The notes beneath the pieces are model-generated. The model had not been told where the DNA came from, ran no database searches, and saw only the letters and a program-made list of their open reading frames with translations. The position numbers and the translations under genes were made by a program. Below, one piece after another: positions 36,907-46,422 of a stretch of DNA of 64,000 nucleotides (the first letter of the stretch is position 1; every line of letters begins with the position of its first letter). The DNA is from Arthrobacter sp. Hiyo8 (GTDB lineage Bacteria; Actinomycetota; Actinomycetes; Actinomycetales; Micrococcaceae), in contig AP014719.1 of NCBI GenBank assembly GCA_001549895.1, positions 1,612,001 to 1,676,000 of the forward strand, written 5' to 3'.

Positions 36907-37493
36907 AAACCGGGGAATGGGGAACCGTGGGGGCGGATGAGCTTTCGGCGACGCTGTGGCGTGAGCGGAGACAGCTGGAACTGCTGTTGTACCGGCTTGA
37001 AACACAGCTGCTGCACGTTCGGGCAGGCAACTGGCATTGGTTGAAGTTCGCTGCCGCTGACGTGGAAAAGGTCCTGGAAAACCTTCGTTTCGACACGCTT
37101 GCCCGGAACATCGAATCGTCGGCCGTGGCTATTGAATGGCGGCTGTCGGCCAACGCCACGCTGCCGATGATCGCTTCAGTGGCCCCGCCCGGAGTCTGGC
37201 CGGAACTGCTGCAAGAACACCACCGTGAGCTGGTCCAGGTGCTCAAGCAAGTCGAAACAACCGCGGCGGCCAACGTCGAGGCTCTCCAGATGGGGCTGCA
37301 AGGGGCCGGGAACCCGCCGCTTGGCTCCGTTCAGCCCGGCGACGCAGCCCCGGCAGCGCCGGGAGCGGTCGCGTGTGCGGACACGGTGGATGACGTGATG
37401 CTGCTTGCGGAAAACGCCAATATCGAACGGGCCCTGGCCGTGACCAGGGATTGCTCGCTGCCGCTCCTCAGGGAGTTCCTGGGGCTGGAGTAG
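36894..37493 (+). CDS. flgN: FlgN-like flagellar export chaperone
   Basis: About 199 aa, intact, mostly helical. The FlgN-type core reads ELSATLWRERRQLELLLYRL, then VLENLRFDTLARNIESSAVA and ELLQEHHRELVQVLKQVETT. In relatives it escorts hook-filament junction proteins FlgK and FlgL to the export gate. Those genes are not downstream here; csrA converges instead. The start is uncertain: ATG 36894 lies in a hairpin loop, and a GTG at 36852 and another near 36928 are in frame. The Ala/Pro-rich stretch near residues 140-160 is a linker. Confidence 0.75.
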   Translation: MFRVQTGEWGTVGADELSATLWRERRQLELLLYRLETQLLHVRAGNWHWLKFAAADVEKVLENLRFDTLARNIESSAVAIEWRLSANATLPMIASVAPPGVWPELLQEHHRELVQVLKQVETTAAANVEALQMGLQGAGNPPLGSVQPGDAAPAAPGAVACADTVDDVMLLAENANIERALAVTRDCSLPLLREFLGLE

Positions 37494-37501
37494 TACCCGG
37501 C

Positions 37502-37749
37502 CTAGTCCTTGCCTGGTTTCCGGACAGGCGGACGCAGCCCGGCGACGAGCTCCTCGGCTTCGGGCCGGCCTGGGCAGCGGCGAGGTTGGCAGCGGCGATC
37601 GCCTCGACCACTTCGCGACGCTGGATGGACACCCCTCGGGGTGCCTCGATCCCGATCCGCACGCCGTCGCCGCGGCCTTCCATGACGGTGATGACAATGT
37701 CCTCACCAATCATGATCTGTTCGCCCGGCTTGCGTGTCAGTACCAGCAT
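37502..37749 (-). CDS. csrA: CsrA translational regulator, one frame break
   Basis: RNA-binding global regulator, about 82 aa. MLVLTRKPGEQIMIGEDIVI and GVRIGIEAPRGVSIQRREV are the conserved strands, including the RNA-binding Arg near the end. In flagellated bacteria it usually represses flagellin translation. One C is missing near 37550; restored, the tail reads EAEELVAGLRPPVRKPGKD. It is last in the fliM to csrA operon, 4 nt after the flhF-like gene. Confidence 0.93.
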
Positions 37750-37753
37750 GCTC

Positions 37754-38771
37754 TCAATCTACCTTTCCGAGCACGGCAACGCGGGCGGGCTTGCCGTCCA
37801 CCCACCCGATGGGGAGACCCAGCCCGTTGACCGTCTCGGGACTTCCAGTCTCCGACGCGCCGAAAACAGCAAGGGCGTCAAGCGTGACTCCCTCGGCGGC
37901 AAGGGCTGCGGAGAGCGCCCGGACCCAGGCCGCCGTGTCTTCAGCCTTCCGCCCGGCGTCAACAACCAGCCACAACTGGTCTGCGGCGAGCGCCGCGATG
38001 TCCGCCGCATGCGTCACGGTTTCGCCCTGCCGGCCGAGACCGTACGCCACCAGCACGGTTTGGCCGGTGAGCACCGCTTGGGCGCGCGCCGCCGTCGCGC
38101 CCTGGCGCCCCGCCACGTGGAGGTGCCCGAAAGCTGTCAACGCTCCGGCTGTCCGGACGTCGGAACCGCCCTCGGCGATGGACACTTCCAGCGCTGGTCC
38201 CAAGGCGTCGTCGCCGAGGCCAAGCAGGATGATCAGGTTGCCGCTGCCGGTAAGCGGCACGGGTACGGCCACAGGAACGCCGTGCCCGACGGCGTCCGCC
38301 GGCAACGCGGTCAGCAACCCTTGCGGTCCGGAAACCGGCGCCTGGAACTCCTTTCCTAACTGCTCCAACATCCCGGCAAAATCCGGGAGGCTGTTGAAAC
38401 GGCTGCCTCGGGCCGGTGCAGGTCCATCTCGGCCGCGTCGGCTTGCTCCAGGAGCGCAGCGATCGCGGGCCCTGCAACGCATGCGCCTCCTCGCCCGCGA
38501 GGGCCTCCCCGCCCGCAGGGCCCTCCCAACTAACTCGCAGTTGTTGTCGTTCTGGGCCGTCAGAACGACAACTATTGCTAGCTAGTTGGGATGAACCCGC
38601 TGCCGGAACTTCGATCGTGGCCTCGTAGCGATTCGCCGCGAAGAGCCCTGCGATTCCGGGGTTGGTGACCTTCTCGGCGGCGACGATCCGAGCCCCGGGC
38701 CCGTACTGCTGCTCGGCTTTTTCGCGGATGGCGTCCAGGGATGCGCCCTTAAGCTTGTATTGCTTCGGCAT
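37754..38771 (-). CDS. FlhF-like protein without an intact P-loop, with an in-frame palindromic insertion
   Basis: About 339 aa, in the flhF position of the operon; its start lies 23 nt inside flhA. The N-terminal B-domain-like part (MPKQYKLKGASLDAIREKAE, then YGPGARIVAAEKVTNPGIAG) matches FlhF. The C-terminal half has an alternating strand/helix pattern (ITAVDAG-like VVDAGRKAEDTAAWVRALS, ESLGLPIGW-like GLGLPIGWVDGKPARVAVL) as in SRP-type GTPases, but where GxxGxGKT is expected it has PLTGSGNLIILLGLGD. GTP binding is therefore doubtful. Breaks near 38482 and 38420. Residues about 66-88 are encoded by the 66-bp element at 38525-38590. Confidence 0.7.
38525..38590 (-). repeat. 66-bp palindromic element inside the flhF-like gene
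   Basis: Read on the minus strand it starts CCCAACTAGCTAGCAATAG and ends CTGCGAGTTAGTTGGG, with inner arms TTGTCGTTCTG and CAGAACGACAA. Same length and about 75% identical to the copy at 33637-33702, including the 16-bp block CGACAACAACTGCGAG. It is in frame, adding 22 codons after VPAAGS and keeping the reading open. Confidence 0.88.
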
Positions 38772-40790
38772 GGCGGACCACCCCCACGGTTTCGATCTGG
38801 ATGTTTGCGGACGTCACTTCGCGGTAGGACAACACGGGAACACCGCCGTCGGGAGCTGCCACGAGCCGCCGGACGGCGGGCCGCAGCGCCGGGCGCACAC
38901 CAGGACAGCTTGCCGTCCGGCATTTGCCGCGGCCTCCACCGAAGACTGCACAGAGGCCAGGACGGCATCCAGCCGGGCTTGGCTCATCACGATCTGGGTA
39001 CCCCCTTCGGCCGGACGCATGTCCTCAAGCATGGACTGCTCCAGAAGCGGATCGATCATGATCACGTTAAGCACCGTGCCGTCCAGGAACTTGGCCGCGA
39101 GCGCCGGGCCGAGGGATTGCCGGGCGGTTTCGACCAAGGCCTCGGGCTCGGTGGAAACCTTGGCACGCAGCGCAAGTGCCTCGTAAATGCGCGGTAGATC
39201 GTTGATGGGACCTGTTCTTCGAGGAGGCCCTGCAGCACCCGCTGCACTTCCGCCAGGGACATCAGCCCCGGAATAAGCTCCTCGACGGCGGCCGGGCTCT
39301 GCTTGCGCACGCCTTCCGTCAGCACCCTGACGTCCTCGCGGGTCAGGAGCCTTGCGGCGTTGGCGGACACGATCGACGACAAATGGGTCACCAGCACGGA
39401 AACCCGGTCGATCACCGTTGCTCCGGTCATTTCCGCGCTGTGGCGCATCTCGCTGGGAATCCACTTGCCGGCCAGCCCGAAGACAGGTTCCACGGTGGAG
39501 GTACCCGGCAAGGCGTCAAGGTAATCGCCGAGGGCCAGCAACTTGCCCGACGGCGCCGTGCCGCGTCCGGCTTCCACTCCGGCAATGCGGATGGCATAGG
39601 TGGACGGCGGCAGCTCGACGTTGTCGCGCGTGCGGACGGGTGGAATCACGATCCCCAACTCCATGGCGATCTTGTGGCGCAAGGAACGGACGCGGGCCAG
39701 GAGGTCGTCCGAGGCGCCGGAGACCATGTCAACAAGGTCCGGAGCCAGCAGGATCTCGACCGGGTGGACACGCATGTCCTGCATGAGCCGCTCGTTCGGG
39801 TCTTCTTCGGAGCTTAAGGTGGCCGCTTCCTTGGCGTCCTCCGCCTCGTTGTGCTTCTTCTGCTGCGCCTCGAGGCGCCTCGAGCCGAACAGCAGGGCAG
39901 CGCCCACCAGCAGGAAGGGCACGACTGGCATGCCGGGGATGAGCGCCATGGCGACGGCGGCCAGCCCCGCGATGAGCAAGGCGTTGGGCGACTGCATGAG
40001 CTGCGAGGAGGCCGTGCGGCCCATGTCTTCCTCGGCATTGGACCGGGTGACGATCATGCCCGTGGACACGGCCATGAGGAGGGCCGGAATCTGGGTGACC
40101 AGCCCGTCGCCCATGGTCAAGAGGCCGTAGGAACTCAGCGCGTCGCCGACATTCATGCCGCGCTGCAGCACGCCGATGGCAATGCCACCGACAAAGTTGA
40201 TGATGATAATGATGATGCCCGCGATCGCATCGCCCTTGACGAATTTCGAGGCACCGTCCATCGCGCCGTAGAAGTCGGCCTCGGCGGACACCTCGGCACG
40301 GCGTTTGCGGGCCTGGGCGTCAGTGATAAGGCCGGCGTTGAGGTCCGCGTCGATGGCCATCTGCTTGCCGGGCATTGCGTCGAGGGTGAACCTGGCTCCC
40401 ACCTCGGCCACGCGCTCGGCGCCCTTGGTGACCACGACGAACTGGATGACCACCAGGATCAGGAACACCACGGCGCCGATGATCATGGAGCCGCCCACGG
40501 TGACCTTGCCGAAAGCGTCGATCACTTGCCGGCGAATCCTTGTCCCAGCACCAGCCGGGTGGACGCGACGTTGAGCCCAGCCGGAACAGCGTGGCCACGA
40601 GCAGCAACGACGGGAAGACGGAGAAGTCCAAGGGCTTCTTGACGAACATGCTCGTGAGCAGGATCAACAAGGCGAGCAGGATGTTGCAGACGATCAGGAA
40701 GTCCAGCAGCGGCGCGGGTACCGGAACAACTAGGAGCAGTACGATGCCCACGATTCCCACCGGCACGGTGAGCCTGGCGAATCTGTTCAT
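38749..40790 (-). CDS. flhA: Flagellar export gate protein FlhA, three frame breaks
   Basis: Integral membrane component of the flagellar type III export gate, about 681 aa. N-terminal helices (MNRFARLTVPVGIVGIVLLL, MFVKKPLDFSVFPSLLLVAT, LNVASTRLVLGQGFAGKVI), the FHIPEP-like loop, the basic loop with AKFVKGDAIAGI-like SKFVKGDAIAGIIIIIIN, and the cytoplasmic domain (PVEILLAPDLVDMVSG). Breaks near 40555 (FRLG then LNVAST), 39208 (EEQVP then INDLPRIYEAL) and 38888. It starts with ATGA overlap to flhB and ends inside the flhF-like gene. Confidence 0.95.
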
Positions 40791-41873
40791 TGCTGTGTCC
40801 TTTCTTGCGGCAAACGGTGCATTCCGCGTGCCGCTCCCCTGGCCTTGAGTGACATGACGAACGCCAGGACTCCCGCCACGGCCCGGTACAGCTCCACGGG
40901 GATTTCCTGGCCCAGCTCGCAGGCCGAGTGCAGTGCCCTCGCCAGCGGGATGTCTTGGACCATCGGAACCGATGTCGCCTCCGCCTCTTCCCTGATGCGG
41001 GCAGCGATCACCCCCGCTCCCTTGGCCACGACGCGCGGTGCCGCTTTACCGGCGTCGTACTTCAGCGCGACGGCGACGTGCGTCGGGTTGACGATCACGA
41101 CGTCGGCGTCCGCGATCGCGCCGATCATGCGGTTCCGGCTCATGCTCAATTGGCGCGAACGCCGCTGGGACTTGATCAGGGGATCGCCGTCGCTGTTCTT
41201 GTTTTCGTCCTTGATTTCTTTCTTGGACATGCGCGTCTTCTTGCGGTTGCGGCGCATGACCACGAAGATGTCCGCGGCAGCTAGGACCAGGCCCGCCAGC
41301 ACGGCGAACTGGATCAACGAACCGATGCCCCCGACTGCTGCCGAAAGGATGCCGGACACCGGCAGTCCCCGGCAGTGAGCAGCACCGGGATGAGCCCCTG
41401 CACAACGGCGTAAAGGACAAGTCCGACGACGGCGGTCTTGAGGAGCGCTTTCAGGCCGCCCCACAGTGCCTGGGTGCCGAAGATCCGCTTGAGGCCACTG
41501 AGGAGGTTGAAGTGCTCGAACTCGGCGCGGAACTTCTTGAAGTGGATGCCGCCCTGCAACGCGGATCCCGCGAGCACCACCACCATGACCACCACGAACA
41601 GGGGCCCAGCACTTGGGCCAGGGAACCGAACCCGGCGTCGAGCGCCGCGACGGCTTTGCCGGGCTCGGGGTTCGCGATGACTCCGCGGACGGTGAACAGT
41701 TGGTCAGCCGCAGCGTTGGAGGCACGCTCGATGGTGGACGGAATCATGGCCGCGGCGGATCCGACGGCGAGCCAGGCGGTGAGGTCCTGCGAGCGGGAAA
41801 GCTGCCCTTTGGACCGGACTTCCCGCATCCGTTTGTCCGTGGCTTGCTCGGTTTTCTCTTGTGAATCCGACAT
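40787..41873 (-). CDS. flhB: Flagellar export switch protein FlhB, two frame breaks
   Basis: Export-gate protein that switches substrate class from rod/hook to filament, about 362 aa. MSDSQEKTEQATDKRMREVR, four hydrophobic helices, and the cytoplasmic domain with the self-cleavage motif in VVIVNPTHVAVALKYD. Breaks near 41600 (C run, VLGP then LFVVVMVVVLAG) and 41370 (G run, LLTAGG then LPVSGILSAA). Its stop overlaps the flhA start. Confidence 0.95.
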
Positions 41874-42631
41874 CAGCCCACCCCCATCAGTGTGTTCGCC
41901 GCTTGCTCGGCGAGCATGGCAACGAGGCGCGGCAGAGCCAGGAACAGGAACCCTGCAAGCCCGAGGGTGATGAGGACCTTGAGCGGGAAGCCCAGGGCGA
42001 AAGCATTCAGGGCGGGCGCTACACGGGTGAGGAGCCCCAGCCCGATATCGGCGAGTACCAACACCACCAGGAGCGGCCCGGCGATTTGCACCGCGGAGAG
42101 GAACATCCCGGTGGCAGCCGAAATCATCGCGTGCACCGGCTGTGCCAAATCCAGTCCTCCAGCCAGCGGCAAGGCCGTGAAACTCCCGGTCAAGCCGCCG
42201 ATCACCAGCTGGTAGCCGTCCGAGGCGAAAAGCAGGGCCAGGGCGGCCATCTGCATCAACCGGGTGAATTGGGCCCCGTTGATCATCATCTGGGGATCGA
42301 AGCCCTGGGCCATCTGGAAGCCGCTGAAGAGGTCTATCAGGCTGCCGGCCGATTGGATGGCCGCGAAGACGAGCAGAACGAGGAAGCCAAGGACCAACCC
42401 GGTCACGAGCTCAAGGACCACGGCCGCGATGAAGCCGGCGGTGTCCTTGGAGGTGTAGCCGGCGGAGAGACGTTGGGAAACGGCGAGTCCCAATCCGATG
42501 CCGAGCATCCCTTTGATCCGCAGCGGAATAGTTTGGTGCGAGAAGGGCGGGGCCACCACCAGGAACGCCGTCATCCGGACGGAGGCCAACAAGAGGACCT
42601 CAAGCCAGGACTGGTTGAAGGGCAGCTCCAC
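41873..42631 (-). CDS. fliR: Flagellar export gate protein FliR
   Basis: 252 aa, intact, six or so hydrophobic helices (MELPFNQSWLEVLLLASVRM; ELVTGLVLGFLVLLVFAAIQ; FDPQMMINGAQFTRLMQM). It assembles with FliP and FliQ into the core export channel. It lies between fliQ (1-nt gap) and flhB, whose start overlaps its stop. Confidence 0.95.
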   Translation of the reverse strand: MELPFNQSWLEVLLLASVRMTAFLVVAPPFSHQTIPLRIKGMLGIGLGLAVSQRLSAGYTSKDTAGFIAAVVLELVTGLVLGFLVLLVFAAIQSAGSLIDLFSGFQMAQGFDPQMMINGAQFTRLMQMAALALLFASDGYQLVIGGLTGSFTALPLAGGLDLAQPVHAMISAATGMFLSAVQIAGPLLVVLVLADIGLGLLTRVAPALNAFALGFPLKVLITLGLAGFLFLALPRLVAMLAEQAANTLMGVG

Positions 42632-42632
42632 T

Positions 42633-42908
42633 TCACGCTCCGCCGATCAGCGCGGGTATCCGGGCAAAGAGCTCGTTGGTGAAGGAGACGGCCTCGGTGA
42701 TCATCCAGTGCCCGCACACCACCAGGGCCACGGCCACGGCGACTGCCTTGGGCACGAAGGAGAGAGTGGCTTCCTGAAGCTGGGTGATGGATTGCAGGAG
42801 GGAAATGGCGAGGCCCACCACTAGCGCGGTCACCAAGGCGGGCGCGGCCAGCTTGGCCGCAAGAATCAGGGCCTGGAGGCAAATGTCCAGGACTGCGTTG
42901 GTATCCAT
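42633..42908 (-). CDS. fliQ: Flagellar export gate protein FliQ
   Basis: 91 aa, intact, two transmembrane helices joined by the conserved loop SITQLQEATLSFVPK. Part of the FliPQR channel. Overlaps the fliP stop by one base and is followed at once by fliR. Confidence 0.96.
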   Translation of the reverse strand: MDTNAVLDICLQALILAAKLAAPALVTALVVGLAISLLQSITQLQEATLSFVPKAVAVAVALVVCGHWMITEAVSFTNELFARIPALIGGA

Positions 42909-43783
42909 CAGCCGCTCGAATAGCTCTGGATCAGGGCGGTGATCACCAATCCCCAGCCGTCCACCAGGATGAACAGCAGGATTTTGAAGGGCAACGAGAT
43001 CATCACCGGCGGAAGCATCATCATGCCCATGGACATCAGCGCGGCCGAGACCACCAGGTCGATCACCAGGAACGGGATGAAAATGACGAAACCGATGATG
43101 AACGCTGCCCTGAGCTCGGAGATCATGAACGCGGGGATAAGGGTTTGTAGCGGGACCGATTGCGGGTTGGCCGGGTTATCCAGTTTGGCCGCCCGGGTCA
43201 TGAGGGCAATGTCTTCTTGGCGGGTGTGGGCCACCATGAAGTGCTGGAGCGGCGCGGATCCTGCCGAAACGGCTCCGTTGAAGTCCAGTGTCCCGTTCAG
43301 GTAGGGCTGGATGCCGACGTTGTTGATCTCCGAGATCACGGGCCACATCACGAACAGGGATAGGAAGAGCGCCAGTCCGGCCAGCACCTGGTTGGGCGGG
43401 ATGGACGGGAGGGACAAGGCGTTGCGGGTCATCGCGAGCACCACGAAGATCTTGGTGAACGAGGTCATCATGAGCAGCAGGGCAGGCGCGACCGAGAGTA
43501 GCGTGATCCCGATCAGGGTCACCACCGCCGTGGATGGCTTTCCATCGAGGCCATTGATATTGATGCTGACGTTGCCGCTCGACGGCTGCGCCGGCGCGGT
43601 GGGAACTGCGGGCGCGGTGGGTGGCGTCGGGCTGACCGGTGCCGCATGTCCAATTGACGCGCCCAGCCACAGGAAGAGGGCTGTCAGCAACAGGACACAG
43701 AGCACCGCGGGAAGTGTCCTGCGCACGGCCAGCAATATCCTGCCGGCGCGTCGGGCACCGGCAGGCCCAAGAGTCAGGATCAA
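42908..43783 (-). CDS. fliP: Flagellar export gate protein FliP
   Basis: 291 aa, intact. A cleavable signal-like N-terminus (TLPAVLCVLLLTALFLWLGA), a Pro/Ala-rich spacer, then the FliP fold: APALLLMMTSFTKIFVVLAM, RNALSLPSIPPNQVLAGLAL, and MMMLPPVMISLPFKILLFIL. Its start overlaps the fliO stop by 4 nt (ATGA-type coupling). Confidence 0.96.
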   Translation of the reverse strand: MILTLGPAGARRAGRILLAVRRTLPAVLCVLLLTALFLWLGASIGHAAPVSPTPPTAPAVPTAPAQPSSGNVSININGLDGKPSTAVVTLIGITLLSVAPALLLMMTSFTKIFVVLAMTRNALSLPSIPPNQVLAGLALFLSLFVMWPVISEINNVGIQPYLNGTLDFNGAVSAGSAPLQHFMVAHTRQEDIALMTRAAKLDNPANPQSVPLQTLIPAFMISELRAAFIIGFVIFIPFLVIDLVVSAALMSMGMMMLPPVMISLPFKILLFILVDGWGLVITALIQSYSSG

Positions 43784-44307
43784 TTCCGGCGTCCCCTGAT
43801 GGCCTCGGCGGCCTGCCGCCAGGTGGAACCGGCAAGGATGGAGCCGTGCATGGGCTGTGTTTTGTCCAGTTCGCTGCGGCGGTGGATCTCGCTGCGGCGC
43901 GTGAGTGCGCTGCCTTGAAATGCAGCGGCTTGAAATGCACTGCCTTCAAATGCACCGGCTTGGGGCTCGTTGTCCGCTCGTGCCGCGCCACCGGCGTCGC
44001 GGAAGATGTCGGCGAAACTCTCGGGTGCGGGAGCGGTCTCCGGAACCTCCCCGGGGACGTCGCTGCTATGCAGGACGTTGATGGCGTGCTCGGTGACACC
44101 CAAAAGGAAACGCTTGTCGCCGGCGTCGACCACCACTACGGAGGCCTTCTGTCCGACACTCTGCCGGCTGACCACCGTCAGCGTGGTGTTGGCCCGGCGT
44201 CGGCCCTTGGCCTTTCCTTTGAGAAGGCGGCGCTGCAGGACCCAAATGAGCCCCAGCACCGCACCCAAGGCCACGAGCACGCGCAGCCCGAGGATGAGCG
44301 AATCCAT
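43780..44307 (-). CDS. fliO: Flagellar export accessory protein FliO
   Basis: 175 aa, intact. One transmembrane helix (about residues 4-24, LILGLRVLVALGAVLGLIWV), a basic stretch (KGKAKGRRR), then the FliO domain (TVVSRQSVGQKASVVVVDAG, FLLGVTEHAINVLH). The C-terminal part holds three short repeats around AFEG/AFQA/AFQG, matching tandem repeats in the DNA at 43910-43965. It helps FliP assemble. Confidence 0.92.
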   Translation of the reverse strand: MDSLILGLRVLVALGAVLGLIWVLQRRLLKGKAKGRRRANTTLTVVSRQSVGQKASVVVVDAGDKRFLLGVTEHAINVLHSSDVPGEVPETAPAPESFADIFRDAGGAARADNEPQAGAFEGSAFQAAAFQGSALTRRSEIHRRSELDKTQPMHGSILAGSTWRQAAEAIRGRRN

Positions 44308-45051
44308 CTAGTAGATTCCCTCGGCGACGTCCAGGATGCGGGTAATGCGCACGGCATAGTCCTGGTCCACGACGACCACTTCACCGTGGGCAATCAGCCG
44401 TCCGTTGAGGAGGACGTCCGCGGGTGCGCCGGCCGAGCGGTCCAGTTCGATCACTTTGCCCGGTTCCAGGGCGAGGGCGTCGCGCACGGACATGCGGGTG
44501 CGGCCGATTTCCACGGTGAGGGCCATTTCGACGTTGCTGATCAGTCCAAGGCGTGACGAAACGGCACCCACCTGGGCGTTCCGTGCGGCGGCCGCGTCCT
44601 GGACGGTCCCGTGTTCGCGGACCCGCACGGCGAACCAGCCGAATGCCTGCCCGCCGTCGGACGCGGGAGATTGACGCAATTCAAAAACAGCGGTTTCGGA
44701 GTCGGACAGCAGTCCGGTGGCGTCTTCTTCACGCAACTCCCCCAGCACGCCGGCGTCGAACGCGTCAGCCGCGTGTTCAATCGCGGGGCGCAGTACGTCA
44801 ACGACGGACACGACTCCGCCGGAGACGACGCCGTTCAACCCGCCGGCAGCGGCAAGGAAGGAACGGTCGGTGAGGATGAGTGCGAAGTCCGCAGTCACGG
44901 CGCCCACAAACGTGGCGGTGATCGCAAGGGGTGCATATGGCGCAGCAGCCTGGGGTGGGACAATGCCGGAGACGCGCAGCGTGGCAGGGGTCGGCAGCTG
45001 CATCGCCAAACGCTCGGCCGCGGACTCGTGCAGGGTCAGGGTGATGCTCAT
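44308..45051 (-). CDS. fliN: Flagellar switch protein FliN
   Basis: 247 aa, intact; longer than a minimal FliN because of an N-terminal CheC/FliY-like region (residues 1-150: TATFVGAVTADFALILTDRS). The C-terminal SpoA domain is clear: VEMALTVEIGRTRMSVRDAL, LEPGKVIELDRSAGAPADVL, NGRLIAHGEVVVVDQDYAVR. It forms the C-ring with FliM and FliG. Stop is followed immediately by fliO; start overlaps the fliM stop. Confidence 0.93.
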   Translation of the reverse strand: MSITLTLHESAAERLAMQLPTPATLRVSGIVPPQAAAPYAPLAITATFVGAVTADFALILTDRSFLAAAGGLNGVVSGGVVSVVDVLRPAIEHAADAFDAGVLGELREEDATGLLSDSETAVFELRQSPASDGGQAFGWFAVRVREHGTVQDAAAARNAQVGAVSSRLGLISNVEMALTVEIGRTRMSVRDALALEPGKVIELDRSAGAPADVLLNGRLIAHGEVVVVDQDYAVRITRILDVAEGIY

Positions 45052-45944
45052 CGCTGGTTCTCCTCGATTGTGACGATGACGGCGGCTGCACGGGAGCCGT
45101 TACGGGCCGGTGCCGCGGTGGCCAGGCGGGTGCCGTTGATGGCGACGTCGAACGGCCGGTTCTCCAGGTGCGGCAGCGGAATGACATCCCCGACGGCGAG
45201 GCCCAGGATCTGCGCCGGCGTCACCGGAGTGGGGCTCAACTGGATGGCGACGTCCACCGGCACCTGGGTGACCTGGGCGCGGACAAGCGCCTCGGCGTCG
45301 CGGCTGTGGACAGTGGGATTCACGTCGCCAAGACCGGAAAGGAGGATGTCGGCGGGAATCGCGAGGCTGGCTACGGCAAGGCTTTCGCCCACCTTCACGG
45401 TGAAGGAGGCCACGATCATGAGCTCTGCCGGAGCCGCGGCTTGGGCGAACTGGGAGTTGTACTGGATAACGTCCATGCGCACAGGGGTGGTCAACAGGGC
45501 GCCAAGGGAATAGCTCAGGTCCTCGAGTCCGTCTTCCACCATGCGGCTGATGAGGGACTGCTCGATCTGGGTGAACTTACGATCCGGGACCGCCGTCTCG
45601 CTGGCCCCGCCCAGCATGCGGGTGACCCAAGACAATGCCGCCGTGGCAGGAAACTGCATGACCAGCCGCGATTCGCTGCCCTCAATGCGGCACAGCACCA
45701 TCGCCGTGACCGAAGGGAGGGATGCGGCGTATTCGTCGTAGCTCTGCATGATGAGCTGTTCAAGGGTCGCGGTGGACTTCACGCGGACCTTGGCCGTCAG
45801 CTGTGTTCCCCATTGGCGGGCGAACGTCTCGAAGGCGACTTCCAGGACGCGGCTGTGCTGTCGCGGCAAGGTGGTGGGCCTGCGGAAGTCATAGACGTCC
45901 ACGGTGCGCTGCCGTCCCGCCGATTGATCTTCCTGTTCACTCAC
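45048..45944 (-). CDS. fliM: Flagellar motor switch protein FliM
   Basis: 298 aa from the GTG at 45944 (VSEQEDQSAG), intact; a TTG at 45962 is in frame. YDFRRPTTLPRQHSRVLEVA is the FliM start, then the CheC-like middle domain and a SpoA end (LGLAVGDVIPLPHLENRPFD). The short CheY-binding EIDAL motif is not visible at the N-terminus. It is first in the 8.4-kb operon to csrA. fliL, which often precedes it, is absent here. Confidence 0.92.
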   Translation of the reverse strand: MSEQEDQSAGRQRTVDVYDFRRPTTLPRQHSRVLEVAFETFARQWGTQLTAKVRVKSTATLEQLIMQSYDEYAASLPSVTAMVLCRIEGSESRLVMQFPATAALSWVTRMLGGASETAVPDRKFTQIEQSLISRMVEDGLEDLSYSLGALLTTPVRMDVIQYNSQFAQAAAPAELMIVASFTVKVGESLAVASLAIPADILLSGLGDVNPTVHSRDAEALVRAQVTQVPVDVAIQLSPTPVTPAQILGLAVGDVIPLPHLENRPFDVAINGTRLATAAPARNGSRAAAVIVTIEENQR

Positions 45945-46094
45945 GGTTGCCACTATCGGCAAGGAAAGTGCAGGGGTAAGGGACTATGTGTCAGAGCCTT
46001 TCCGCGTGATGGCATGTCGGATAGGCTAGGTGTGTTGCCCTGGACCCTGGCAGCGCCAATCGTCGGCGCACGCTCCAGGAGGACATCACACATC

Positions 46095-46400
46095 ATGCCA
46101 GGCGACCCCAGCACCCGCACCTTCCACGCCCGGCGTCCCGCGGCCACAGCAGAGTCCGAAGCTTGGCGGGATTACCCGTTGGCGGAGATCGACGAACTCA
46201 TCGCGGAGCTAAAAATAAAAGTGGCGCGCTTTACGTTCTTCCGGTCGATCCAATTCGGCGATGAGAATTCGGAACCCGGAAACGGGGCTGCCTTCGAATC
46301 GATGATGGATGCTCTCGAGGACATTTCGGCGGCAGCACTGGGCATCGAATTAGCGTCCCACCAGGAATTTCTCCGGATTCGCCCGGTTACCAGACCCTAG
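46095..46400 (+). CDS. Hypothetical protein next to fliM
   Basis: 101 aa, intact, on the strand opposite to fliM and convergent with the GAF-ANTAR gene. MPGDPSTRTFHARRPAATAE, then DYPLAEIDELIAELKIKVAR and a helical end. No membrane segment. AGGAGG lies about 11 nt before the ATG. No family recognised; its role in motility is only suggested by location. Confidence 0.6.
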   Translation: MPGDPSTRTFHARRPAATAESEAWRDYPLAEIDELIAELKIKVARFTFFRSIQFGDENSEPGNGAAFESMMDALEDISAAALGIELASHQEFLRIRPVTRP

Positions 46401-46422
46401 CTCGGCGGACGGTCTTTGCCGC

